Shown: in pieces, positions 55,668 through 64,000 of the stretch | How positions within the stretch are numbered: the first letter of the stretch is position 1 | Layout of the letters: the number at the start of each line of letters is the position of its first letter | Assembly (NCBI GenBank): GCA_024734495.1 | Contig: JALMQS010000275.1 | Location: forward strand, 1-64,000 | Direction: 5' to 3' | DNA length: 64,000 nt | From: Forficula auricularia | Lineage: Eukaryota; Arthropoda; Insecta; Dermaptera; Forficulidae | Made by a program: the position numbers and the translations under genes | The notes under the pieces: generated by a model | The model's database searches: none | What the model was told of the DNA's origin: nothing | Seen by the model: only the letters and a program-made list of their open reading frames with translations

Positions 55668-55748
55668 ATTATATTAAGTAAATGTACTTAAATACTTTTA
55701 TAGTTTGTAAAATAAGAAATATTCCTAAAATATTATGATAATTCTTAC

Positions 55749-55786
55749 CTGACAATTGAGTCATCTTCTGTTTCTTCATCATCCAT
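55749..55786 (-). CDS. CFAP57: CFAP57 exon 1 (start codon)
   Basis: ATG at 55786 opens MDDEETEDDSIV plus two bases (AG) before a consensus GTAAGAAT donor. Phase 2 joins exactly to exon 2 (AG|A). The acidic start is not conserved enough to prove identity, so the assignment rests on the perfect donor, the phase fit and its position 3.1 kb upstream of exon 2. A non-coding upstream exon cannot be excluded. Confidence 0.75.
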
Positions 55787-58423
55787 TTTGATTTGATTAT
55801 CTCAGAAATAAAATAAATTAATTTAAAAAATATGGTTTGATTCCAGTGAGGTTTGTTTATGTTGTAGGAGATCCTTAAAAGGGTTGCTAAGAGACTGTTA
55901 AGTCAATAAGATGATGAGCCAAATGAATATTGATTATTTTGTCTTTATAAGGGTGATTTTTATTAGAATGATTTAAAGAATTTAAAGATTTTACCTAAGT
56001 ACTGTGAAAAAATAAATTTAATCTTGAAATTAATCAATATTCTCGAAAAAATTCTTCTAAAACTTGTGTGTGATGGATAAATTTTATTTATTAATCTTTG
56101 CCAATCAATTCAAATATAATACTCTTCATTAATACGAATTAACTAGTTTCGGTTTATATATAGTAATCCTATTAATTATCTTCAGTATTAATTTTAAATA
56201 ATACTAGTAGCTTCAAATAAATTATTATTTATTTATTATTTGTTTTTTAGGTCTCTGAAGTAATCTTCATTTATTGAAAGTGATATATCTTCTTAATAAA
56301 TAATAGATCGCCCAAATTTATAAAAACTAAAAAAAAATACTTATGAGAATTTTTTTAGTTAAACTCCTTCGCATAGTAAAAACAAAATAAATAAAGAAAT
56401 GAATTTTATGACATACTAATTTTATTAAATTTTATTATTTTATTTTTTTATTATTTTTTATTTTATTTTTTTACTTATTATTATTTATTTTATTTTTATT
56501 ATGATTTATATTATTTTTTATTATTATATTTTTTTTGTTATACTTGTTTATTATTTGTTAATTTGTTGTAATTAAATTTGTATTGATGCCTGATTGATCT
56601 AGCCACTGAGGACTTGTTCCTCTAATCAAGTCGAGAAATAAAAGTATATTTATTTATTTATTATTCGTTAGTGAAGCTGAAATAAAAACGATCAAAAATA
56701 ATATTTTTTCAAGTAGATATAGATGAAAACTAAGTTATATTTCCACTTCGCCATAAAATAAACCGATATACAAAAATAATCTTATGGCGAAATGTCACCG
56801 TTATAATATAAAAAGTTTTAATAAGAAATATTTATTATTTTTTGTTAATATTGGAACATTTATAAATATTAATTTTACAATTATTTTCAACACAACCAAT
56901 ATAAAAATTTTTTTAGAGATATGTAATTTAAAAAATCAAACTGTAAAATGTTTATTATATTTATATAAATATATAAAATTATTGTATGCTATTATTTTTT
57001 CGCATTTTTTTATAAATAATAAAAACACTTTACATCATATAAATTTGAAATCTTAAAAACATTTTTTTTTTTCAAGACATTGAAATTAGTTGAATCAGTT
57101 TCGATGATTGTTATATTCTTTCAATTGGGTGATAGGTATATGCATATCACAGGACTTTAATTTACCAGTTATTTAATAACAGACCATAATATTAAGTTAT
57201 AGTCTATCACTCAAAAATCAGTAAATTTAAACATTTTTTGTTTTAATGGATGAGAGAATTTAATTAAAATTTATTATTGGCGAAAAACACGGTATGATAT
57301 AGACTTAGAAATATATAGAATTAATAATTACCTACATTTAAAATCATCCCGACTTATTGGCAACCGCTTGAGATGTTAGGGGAATAAAAAAGTATACAAA
57401 CATATTTTTATTCCCATTTTACTAGCGTTGCTGATTTTGGCCAATATACATATATTTTAATGAAATATTAATTAATAATACGAAAAAAATTATTTCATTA
57501 AAAAAAATTAAAATGATAGGTTTTTTAATTAAAGCCAATTATTTTTTTTTATTTTGATCAAAAGCTAAAATTAAATTAAAAAAGTGGTTTAAGCCGAAAC
57601 TCTTCGGATTTTATTCATCTAAGCCACCAAAACTTTTTATAAAAATGTTTCAGGTTTCAAACAGTGTGAGTACATCATATTAAATCAATAAATATAATAT
57701 AATATAATATATGCTTATCCTTAACGATCCAACTCATATTATTTATTATCTCTTCTACAACTAAAAACTTATTCGATAGTTTTTTTAATAATACAAATTC
57801 TATTGATCACATTATTAATAGTTTTAGTGCTATTTTAGTTTTCCTTTTCTCATATTTATACAGATAAATACATCAACATTTTCTCTACAAGGTTTTGGTC
57901 ATTCCACTTACATTAAATCTATATGTATATAGTGAAAATTTTTCGCACGTTCTCAGATTAGTCCCTTACAGTATACTTGACTTACAAATCTGGCACTGTA
58001 TTAATACGAACACATATACACTTTAAATTTTCTCTTTAGAAAAGTGTGTAGTATGCATGGTATTCAAGGGTATAGTGTGCCTGTTTTGTAAGTAGAATAC
58101 CTTATTACATTATTAGATATAGTCAATTAAATATATCCACAAATATACGGCCCACATTAATTCTAATACAGTGATTATTTCATTTAAAAAATAATCTTCT
58201 TAGAATAATTTTTTTTTCTTCAAAGTAACCTGAGCACGTGCGATAATTTTTACATAAAATGATATATATTAAACAATAATTAAAATTAATCAATACGTTA
58301 ATTATGGAATGATTAAAAATATCAATAAATGATATAAAATGATTTATATTTTATCTAATAGTAATAAAATAAATCAATTATTGACTAGTGGTTCTTTCTC
58401 AATGGCGAAAATATGCTAAAAGT
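55787..58423. other. Intergenic region between CFAP57 and the K/E-rich gene
   Basis: AT-rich, about 2.6 kb. It contains the retroelement tail at 56525-56665 and a simple TTTATT-rich tract at 56430-56540. No gene, CpG-rich promoter or RNA gene is recognised. The CFAP57 promoter should lie just above 55786, but no clear core element was found. Confidence 0.4.
56525..56665 (+). repeat. 3' tail of a retroelement (pair of 42690-42865)
   Basis: It shares TTTGTATTGATG, GATCTAGCCA, GAGGACTTGT and TCGAGAAATAAAA, ending in TTTATTTATTTATT. Confidence 0.5.
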
Positions 58424-58649
58424 TTATTCAACAATTTCTAATTTCGGTAAGCGATAGCGTGTTGGTGTTTTACCAAAACTACATGTATAAGTTGGAAGAT
58501 CCTTGAACGTGGGACTTTTAGTCAATAAATCAGCATCGATGTCTTCATCGACAAGTGAAAGATTTTCAATTGTAGACATTTTCTTTTTTAAAGGCGTTGG
58601 TGGGGGTGTTAATGCGGGTTTCAATTCCGTCGGCCCCTTATTTTCTTTC
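58424..58649 (-). CDS. K/E-rich protein gene, last exon
   Basis: The acceptor is TTTATTAG at 58650-58657, with an alternative AG giving a start at 58636. The exon reads KENKGPTELKPALTPPPTPL, then MSTIENLSLVDEDIDADLLT, then FGKTPTRYRLPKLEIVE and a stop at 58424. The proline-threonine stretch and the ordered C terminus are open throughout. I do not recognise the family. It lies 2.6 kb upstream of CFAP57 on the same strand. Confidence 0.7.
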
Positions 58650-58869
58650 CTAATAAACAATTTGAAATGTTCAAATTCGCGAAGGTCTCTTTTAAAATAA
58701 ATATGACTTTACAATAGGTAACATATGACTGTGCACAAAGATATTGGTTTATATCTTAAATTAATGAGAAAGTTATAGTATTTATAAAGTTTATTTATTC
58801 TTGATTTATTTTATTCTTTTTTTTATTTGATTTAACAATTTTCAAGTAAATATTGGAGAAAAAGTTTAC

Positions 58870-58969
58870 CTTCTTATCTTCCTTCTTTTTTTCGTTTTAA
58901 GACTTCTTGTTCTTCCGAATTTTCATTCAATTTTTCTAATTTCTCACATTCATTAATTTCTTCTGTTTT
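58870..58969 (-). CDS. K/E-rich protein gene, internal exon with a homopolymer indel
   Basis: The acceptor is TTTTTTAG (58970-58977) and the donor is GTAAAC (58869 downward). It reads KTEEINECEKLEKLNENSEE, then EVLKRKK, where a run of seven A shifts the frame into a TAA. With one A fewer it would read KKKEDKK and end in phase 0 like its neighbours. With one more it would join the next exon in phase 2. An indel error is therefore likely. Confidence 0.6.
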
Positions 58970-59076
58970 CTAAAAAATAAAAAATAAATAATTAATAGAA
59001 ATGTAAGGCGAAATCAATGAATTTGTCCTCTGCTTAATGTAAACTCACAAACCTATATTATAATGGATATATACAG

Positions 59077-59672
59077 GGTGTTTCAGGAAGAATAGTAAAC
59101 ATTTTAGGAGGTGGTAGTATAGACGAATTGCAATAAAAAATGCCATATAACATGTGTCCAATTTTTATTGAGTACAGAGATACAGCGTTACACGTACAGA
59201 TGCAATATGACTGCTGGGCACTGTACCAGTTTCACGCAGTGCATTGAACACTAGTAAACACTCTTGAATCTGGTAGTCTGCGGTTAGGAAATCGTATGCC
59301 GTATTCTCTACAAGCAGCAAGAGCGTTTCCATTACAAAACCCATACATAAATACCATATCGGCATGCTCAGCATGTGTAAATAGGTGCGACATGTTTACA
59401 CGCTACAGGCCAACAAATCACAATGAAAACTTCAAAGTAAACTAAAGCACAACTTCACAACTTGAACATCAACAATACTGCTGACATTCGATAAATAAGC
59501 CCATAGCAACCCATAGCAACCAGTGTACCAACACAGGAAACGAAAATGCATTGAACCCAGCTGTATCTCTGTACTCATTAAAAATTGGACAAATGTTATA
59601 TGTCATTTTTTATTGCAATTCGTCTACACTACCACCTCATAAAACATTTACTATTCCTCCTGATACACCCTA
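59077..59672 (-). mobile_element. Deleted DNA transposon with inverted ends of about 115 bp
   Basis: The left end ACAGGGTGTTTCAGGAAGAA and the right end TTCCTCCTGATACACCCT mirror each other over about 115 bp. The loop carries the start of a transposase. It lies in an intron of the K/E-rich gene. Confidence 0.8.
59165..59393 (-). pseudogene. Transposase N-terminal fragment (DUF4817-like helix-turn-helix)
   Basis: From an ATG at 59393 it reads MSHLFTHAEHADMVFMYGFC, then NGNALAA and FPNRRLPDSRVFTSV. After a one-base shift it reads RETGTVPSSH. The Y-x-D-M-V-F-I-Y-G, R-x-Y-x-x-R-F-P-N-R and L-R-E-T-G blocks resemble the DUF4817 domain found at the start of some mariner-type transposases. It then runs into the terminal repeat, so all catalytic sequence is gone. 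Confidence 0.65.
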
Positions 59673-59911
59673 AATATATATTATATAAAAATTTATAATA
59701 TATGTATATGTTTATGTGTATCATTCAGAGAACAACCTCATAGATTTCTTCTTAAGAATCAACAACTCGGGGCAAGTAAAAATATTTTCAATAAAGATAT
59801 ATTCACTGTGAAACTACACACCCTTTACTTTATTAATTAATAAAGATATACGTTGTAAATTAAAAATTTTAAATATAAACTTTACTTTCTAAAAATGAAT
59901 ATGTACATACA

Positions 59912-60795
59912 GTGTGACCCAGTGAAACCTGACTTTTTTTAGGTAATAGTAGGCCTTGAAGTTTGCGTTTGGTCTCAAAGTGCTCCTTCTGAACGAAGTT
60001 TAGTTGCAATGGAGCAGCGGCCCCCTAAAATTGCGCTTTCCAGGTAGGGTGTTTCTTTAAAAACAGTGAATCTGTGAAAATTCGGTTAAGAATTCAACAT
60101 CCTACCCTGTGGAGCAGCCTCGTAACACTATACTTTTATGGGTTCGTAACTTTCGAACGACTAATCGAATGTTCCCTACATTTGATTCAATCGCGAATCA
60201 AATGTAGGTGATTCTTGTCAAATACCATATTGAGTGAAAATAATATCTGAACTTATATATTTCTAACTTGAAATAATGATGTTAAATAAATTGTCATGCG
60301 GGCTATACGCAAAATGACTTTGGATTGTAGCTAAATGGATCACATATTTTTCTCTCTTGGTCCAGACTTAAGACTCCGCAGACTCCAATAGCATCATCCG
60401 CAGTAGTCTCGCGATATATATCCTTTTCAAAAAAGCGTGGTCAAAACAATTCTCGTTAATATATCAATTTTTCTTTGATATATTAATGAGAAAAATTATA
60501 AATTTATTTTCGAACGACTAGTTCTGCATTAAAAAAGAAGCACGAAAACTGTAACAGGACAGATAGGACACCCGAAAACGTCGAATCGGTGCGAAATGCG
60601 ATTTCACAGTCGAAAAAGATGTTCGACACTTGAGTGACGTCATCTTTCAAAAGTAATGTTATTTTCTGTTTACAAAATACTAAATGTAAATTTCCACTTT
60701 TGCTAATTTTTATGAAATAAAAATTTTGAAAATGTATTGGGAAATGACTAAATATCATCATTTCAAAAACCCCTTCACTGGCTCACCCTGTATAA
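59912..60795. mobile_element. DNA-transposon remnant with ACAGTGTGACCCAGTGAA ends
   Basis: ACAGTGTGACCCAGTGAAAC on the left mirrors CTTCACTGGCTCACCCTGTA on the right. It contains hairpins at 60175-60207 (CTACATTTGATTC and its mirror) and about 60458-60493. No intact frame. Confidence 0.6.
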
Positions 60796-61026
60796 TTGAT
60801 ATTCAAATTTTTAACCGATTTAGCTTAGGATCTGCAATGTCTAACAGGCCAATATTGTTTTGGTACTAATAATATTCCGTTCTAGATTTGTACGGAACCC
60901 TAAAAGTGCAAAATTAATTTAAAATTTGTTAATAATTTTAATCAAAAATTTCCAGAATCCAGATTGCAAATACCGATTGTAAAGAATTTTCATTTCATTA
61001 AAAGATCATTAATAAATGAAATATAC

Positions 61027-61107
61027 TTTGGCTTTTTCTTCTTCAAAATCCTGCTTAGGTATCATCGATGTCTTTTCTTTAGAGGATTCCATGATATTTT
61101 CTTTTTC
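61027..61107 (-). CDS. K/E-rich protein gene, 27-codon exon
   Basis: The acceptor is TTTTTCAG (61108-61115) and the donor is GTATAT (61026 downward), 81 bases, phase 0 at both ends. It reads EKENIMESSKEKTSMIPKQD and ends FEEEKAK. The length is a multiple of three, so it can be skipped or duplicated without breaking the frame. Confidence 0.7.
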
Positions 61108-61929
61108 CTGAAAAATAAAAATAGTTACCTATTATTGAAATTACGGAATAAAAAAAAATTGTTTTTTTTAAATACCTGATGCTACATTTTTTTAAAAATA
61201 ATTCATAAATGATATATATTGTATTTTATAATGTTGGAAAAATAAAAATAAAATTGCATAACATTTTTTAGATAGGTAAAATTTTTCATGACGGAAAAGG
61301 ATCAGTTTTTCTTCAGGGATCAAAAATCCTCGGAAATTTTCAAAGCCAATATCCTTTAGATTTGTAATAATTACAACCAAACTAAATAGAGCTCTTCTCA
61401 CAGACAACAAACAACAAGCGAGTAAAAATTTTACTAAACAAAAAACCTAAAAACTTAAAAAATTAGATACTTCTAGTGGTTTTATTTGAGCGAAAACTTT
61501 GTTCTAAATCTCCAGACGATAAGAAACTTAAGGTTTTAAATTTAAATTTCTTGAGATTTATCATTTTTATGACAATGAAGGACAAAAATAGAAACCAATG
61601 TAGTTTTAGGCACTTTATAAGTTTTTGGAATACTTTGAGATCTAACATTGAATACTTATGATTGGAAATAAAATTAATAATAAAAGTAAAATTCATCTTA
61701 TTGGAATTAGAAGAACTAAAAAAAGGGAATTTTGATAGAAGCTATTTCAACAATTCCATTTTCTATAATATATATATATAGTTAAAAGTAATGATGATAA
61801 AAAATTCAACGCAATCTATTAAAATCAGTCTGAACCAAAAGAAAACTAGGAAAGTTACAGTGCGCCCCCCCCTCCCCCTCCCAGAAGACAATTTTAAAAT
61901 ATGTTGTTGCTTTTTAAGAGTAAATCAAA

Positions 61930-62175
61930 GAGGGTGTCCTCTGTTTGATGCAAATATATAAACGTTAAAGGTGAATGAACTAACTTACAAACGAATCTTC
62001 ATTTAATTGAATTTTCATGTTCAGGTGAGGAAACAAATATATTATATTTATAAAAAAAGAGAGAAGATGAAGGCCAAGCCTTCGAAATCTAACAATAAAA
62101 GTATATATAGCTATATTTATAGGTATAAGTTTAGTAACATCAGGCAGAAAACACCCTCTTTCATTTTCTCTTGAG
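61930..62175. mobile_element. Decayed Penelope-type end with hammerhead relic
   Basis: 62066-62100 reads GAAGATGAAGGCCAAGCCTT then CGAAATC, the helix II and GAAA part of class A with the CTGA box lost. GAGGGTGTCCTCTG at 61930 and CACCCTCTTTC at 62153 mirror each other at the outer edges. Confidence 0.45.
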
Positions 62176-62425
62176 AAATTATTGTCAAGATTTATTTGAA
62201 TCAGACAAGAAAAGAAAAAAAAACAAGAAAAATGAATTTTATTTCTTTGATGAGATATTTATAACTCAAGTCTTTGGAGAGAATTCACAAAGATCGAAGT
62301 TATATTTATAAAATAATAGCACGAACTTAGCATTGCTTAGAAAAGGCAGATCCAAGTTCCAAGTCCAAGCGGGATCCTATTTCACTTAACAGCTGGATAG
62401 GTGATCGTTTTACGAAATTACATAC

Positions 62426-62503
62426 CTTCTCTGATTCTTGTTTCACGTCTACATCAAAAGTGGATGTTGTATTCGAAGCCTGTTCACTAGTTTCTTCATT
62501 TAA
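62426..62503 (-). CDS. K/E-rich protein gene, 26-codon exon
   Basis: The acceptor is TATGTTTTAG (62504-62513) and the donor is GTATGT (62425 downward), 78 bases, phase 0 at both ends. It reads LNEETSEQASNTTSTFDVDV then KQESEK. Its size and phase match the 61027 exon, suggesting a modular series. Confidence 0.72.
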
Positions 62504-62519
62504 CTAAAACATAATAATG

Positions 62520-63460
62520 CAAATTAATTAATACATTAATTCGAAATTAATTAATAAAATTTTACTTAGTACATATTGTAAATAAAAATAAAAAAATTTG
62601 TCGAGTCTAAAACACACCACGTGACCTATTTATACCCTTTCCCCTTTCGGGGGCTGTGGTAAAACAAAATAGTGTAAAGACATGCCAAATTTCTTTACAC
62701 CAAAAAAGATTTTTTTTTAATAATACTAGTAATAATAATTAAATCTTTCGCTAATTTCTACGTCATTTATCCATTGAGGTCCTTTTTTAACCTCCCCCGA
62801 TTTTAGAAACTTATTTTTGCCACATTATACAAAGAGTAATTGTTTTATATTGTATAAATCAGCTAAAGATTTAATTGTTTTGATTTTTATCCCCCCACCT
62901 CCACCCCACCCCTAGGACATCACATTTTTATTCCTTCTCTATAGTCCTAAAGATTAACTGTATAAAATTTTGATCAAATCGATTAAAGATTAATTTTGTT
63001 AATTTTTCATTTCTTTTATTTTGAAGAGCCATAAAGAATCACTGTACAAAATTTGGTCCATATCGGTCAAAGATTTAATGATTTTAATAGTTTCTCTTCA
63101 AAGGTCAAGTTTGAGTGATCCAATTTCAACCAAAATCTACCGAGTTCGTAAATAATAAATAAATATAATATTTCGTTATGAAATTCCAATTATTTTTTAA
63201 GTTTTTTAAGAGACTCACCCGCCAACCCACTAGTAGACATTTAGAAATAACAATTAATGTCTTCAGAAATATTACTTTTACGTAATGTACTACATTATGC
63301 TTTTTTTGTAATGTTTAATGTCGTGTATTCGTTGACAATTTTTTATTAAAATCAAATGACCACTTTTTGACAAATTTCCAAACAGCCAAGCAAAATGACA
63401 CCATTATAATATAATACTTCCCCCATACTTCGTAAAGTAAAGTAAAAAATTTATTGATAA
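62520..63460. other. Intron of the K/E-rich gene, nothing recognised
   Basis: AT-rich sequence with repeated phrases of the type AAAGATTTAAT and AAATTTTGATC, possibly an old dispersed repeat. No RNA gene or open frame. Confidence 0.35.
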
Positions 63461-63469
63461 GAGAATTAC

Positions 63470-64000
63470 TTTGGTTGTGGAAGAATTATCATTTAGAATA
63501 TCCTTAAGGCTTATTTTTCGAGAGAAATTCTTCTCTACATTGGTTGAAGCAATTTCATTTTTCTCGATCACAATAATTTCTACTTCTTTTGACTGCATCA
63601 TTTTTTCCTCTTTTATTAAATTATTTTTTATCTCTTCCTGGTTTATTTGTAGTTCTTTTGGATTTGTTTTCTCTGGTATTATGTTCTTTTCTAATTGTGG
63701 TTCTTCTTTCTTAGAGGTAGTCTCAACGATTTCTTCTTTCACGTTGATGATAGAACTGGTTGAAGATATTTTTTTCTCTAAAGTTAGATTATCTTCCTTA
63801 GATGTAATCTCTACATTAATATTAACAATTTCTTCTTTCTCGTTGACTATTGAAGAACTGGCTAAAGGTGTTTTCTTGTTTACAGTGTCAGTAACTTCCA
63901 TAGAGGTTCGTTCTACATTAATATTAACGCTTTCTTCTTTCTCATTGACTATTGAAGAACTGTCTGAAGGTGTTTTCTTGTTTACAGTGACTTTATCTTC
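63470..64000 (-). CDS. K/E-rich protein gene, repeat-bearing exon (continues past the right edge)
   Basis: Open from the window edge to a GTAATT donor (63469 downward), leaving in phase 0. Two units of about 34 residues lie in tandem: each has TVNKKTP, SSSIVNEKEE and VNINVE, followed by a third shorter, diverged unit (SSTSSIINVKEEIVETTSKK). The C-terminal part reads VEKNFSRKISLKDILNDNSS. Composition is dominated by Lys, Glu, Ile, Asn, Ser and Thr, with no membrane segment, so the protein is probably disordered or coiled. The codon at 63901 is an internal Met, not the start, because the frame continues upstream. Family unknown. Confidence 0.72.

Larger units (their letters stand above)
792..55786 (-). 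other. CFAP57: CFAP57 gene locus, 5' part (exons 1-7; continues past the left edge)
   Basis: Seven exons can be chained by splice sites and phase, from an ATG at 55786 to a donor at 791. Introns are roughly 3.1 kb, 37 kb, 3.0 kb, 6.1 kb, 4.4 kb and 62 bp. The joined protein follows CFAP57 (WDR65) from its first WD40 repeats. This is known as an axonemal WD-repeat protein linked to inner dynein arm regulation in cilia and flagella. In insects such a protein would be expected in sperm flagella and ciliated sensory neurons, which is inference. The second intron contains receptor-like genes on the other strand and most of the transposons. The C-terminal half, including the long coiled coil of the family, lies outside the window. 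Confidence 0.88.

Noticed and set aside
56127..56195. Hammerhead-like motif with CTGAAGA and GAAAC on the minus strand
   Set aside because: Flanking TTAATA and TATTAA pair, but helix II does not close, so the fold is not credible as it stands.
56784..57056. 90-codon open frame rich in Ile, Asn, Lys and Phe
   Set aside because: Composition is what random AT-rich sequence gives, with no splice context and no recognisable motif.
61984..62018. Short exon MKIQLNEDSF followed by GTAAGT on the minus strand
   Set aside because: Good donor but no acceptor upstream and no link to the other exons by phase. It may be an alternative first exon, but it is unsupported.

Overview
This is an AT-rich, intron-bearing eukaryotic nuclear window, most likely from an insect. 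The reasons are GT-AG spliced exons, ionotropic-receptor-like genes, and a dense mix of Penelope-like, Ty3/Gypsy, Copia, non-LTR, hAT, piggyBac and MITE sequences. Nothing bacterial is present. I could not fix the order from sequence alone.

Two host genes, both on the minus strand, explain most real coding sequence. The main one is CFAP57 (WDR65), an axonemal WD40 protein. I assembled seven consecutive exons from 55786 down to 792 with matching splice phases: 55749-55786, 52389-52607, 15109-15364, 11854-12113, 5473-5770, 958-1088 and 792-895. The gene continues off the left edge. Its second intron is about 37 kb. The second gene (58424 to beyond 64000) encodes an unrecognised Lys/Glu-rich protein built from short phase-0 exons, with a tandem repeat of about 34 residues at the right edge.

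Inside the large CFAP57 intron, on the opposite strand, lie three intronless copies of a divergent ionotropic-receptor-like gene (about 18.3-20.0, 21.7-23.4 and 27.5-29.3 kb), all with broken frames. The same intron holds a three-level transposon nest (30.0-36.5 kb: a LINE split by a Gypsy element, itself split by a hAT element). It also holds a head-to-head Penelope dimer with GIY-YIG endonuclease remnants (39.7-41.9 kb), several large palindromes, and a minisatellite of about 120 bp (47.7-49.0 kb). The segment before the 100-N gap (51417-51516) and the segment after it are two versions of one locus, including CFAP57 exon 2, so the gap probably joins unpurged haplotypes. Single-base indels inside otherwise convincing exons suggest residual consensus errors.

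The most interesting layer is RNA structure. At least three sequence classes of hammerhead-ribozyme-like motif (CTGANGA, helix II, GAAAY, very short helix III) occur repeatedly, often at the hinge of an inverted duplication. One (41772-41829) is complete with helix I pairing. Another class has an outer helix with a compensatory base change between copies. One class flanks Penelope endonuclease fragments, as known for Penelope-like retroelements. A second unusual item is a compact LTR element of about 1.7 kb (1837-3508) with intact LTRs, a tRNA-Lys-type primer site and a gag gene, but almost no pol.
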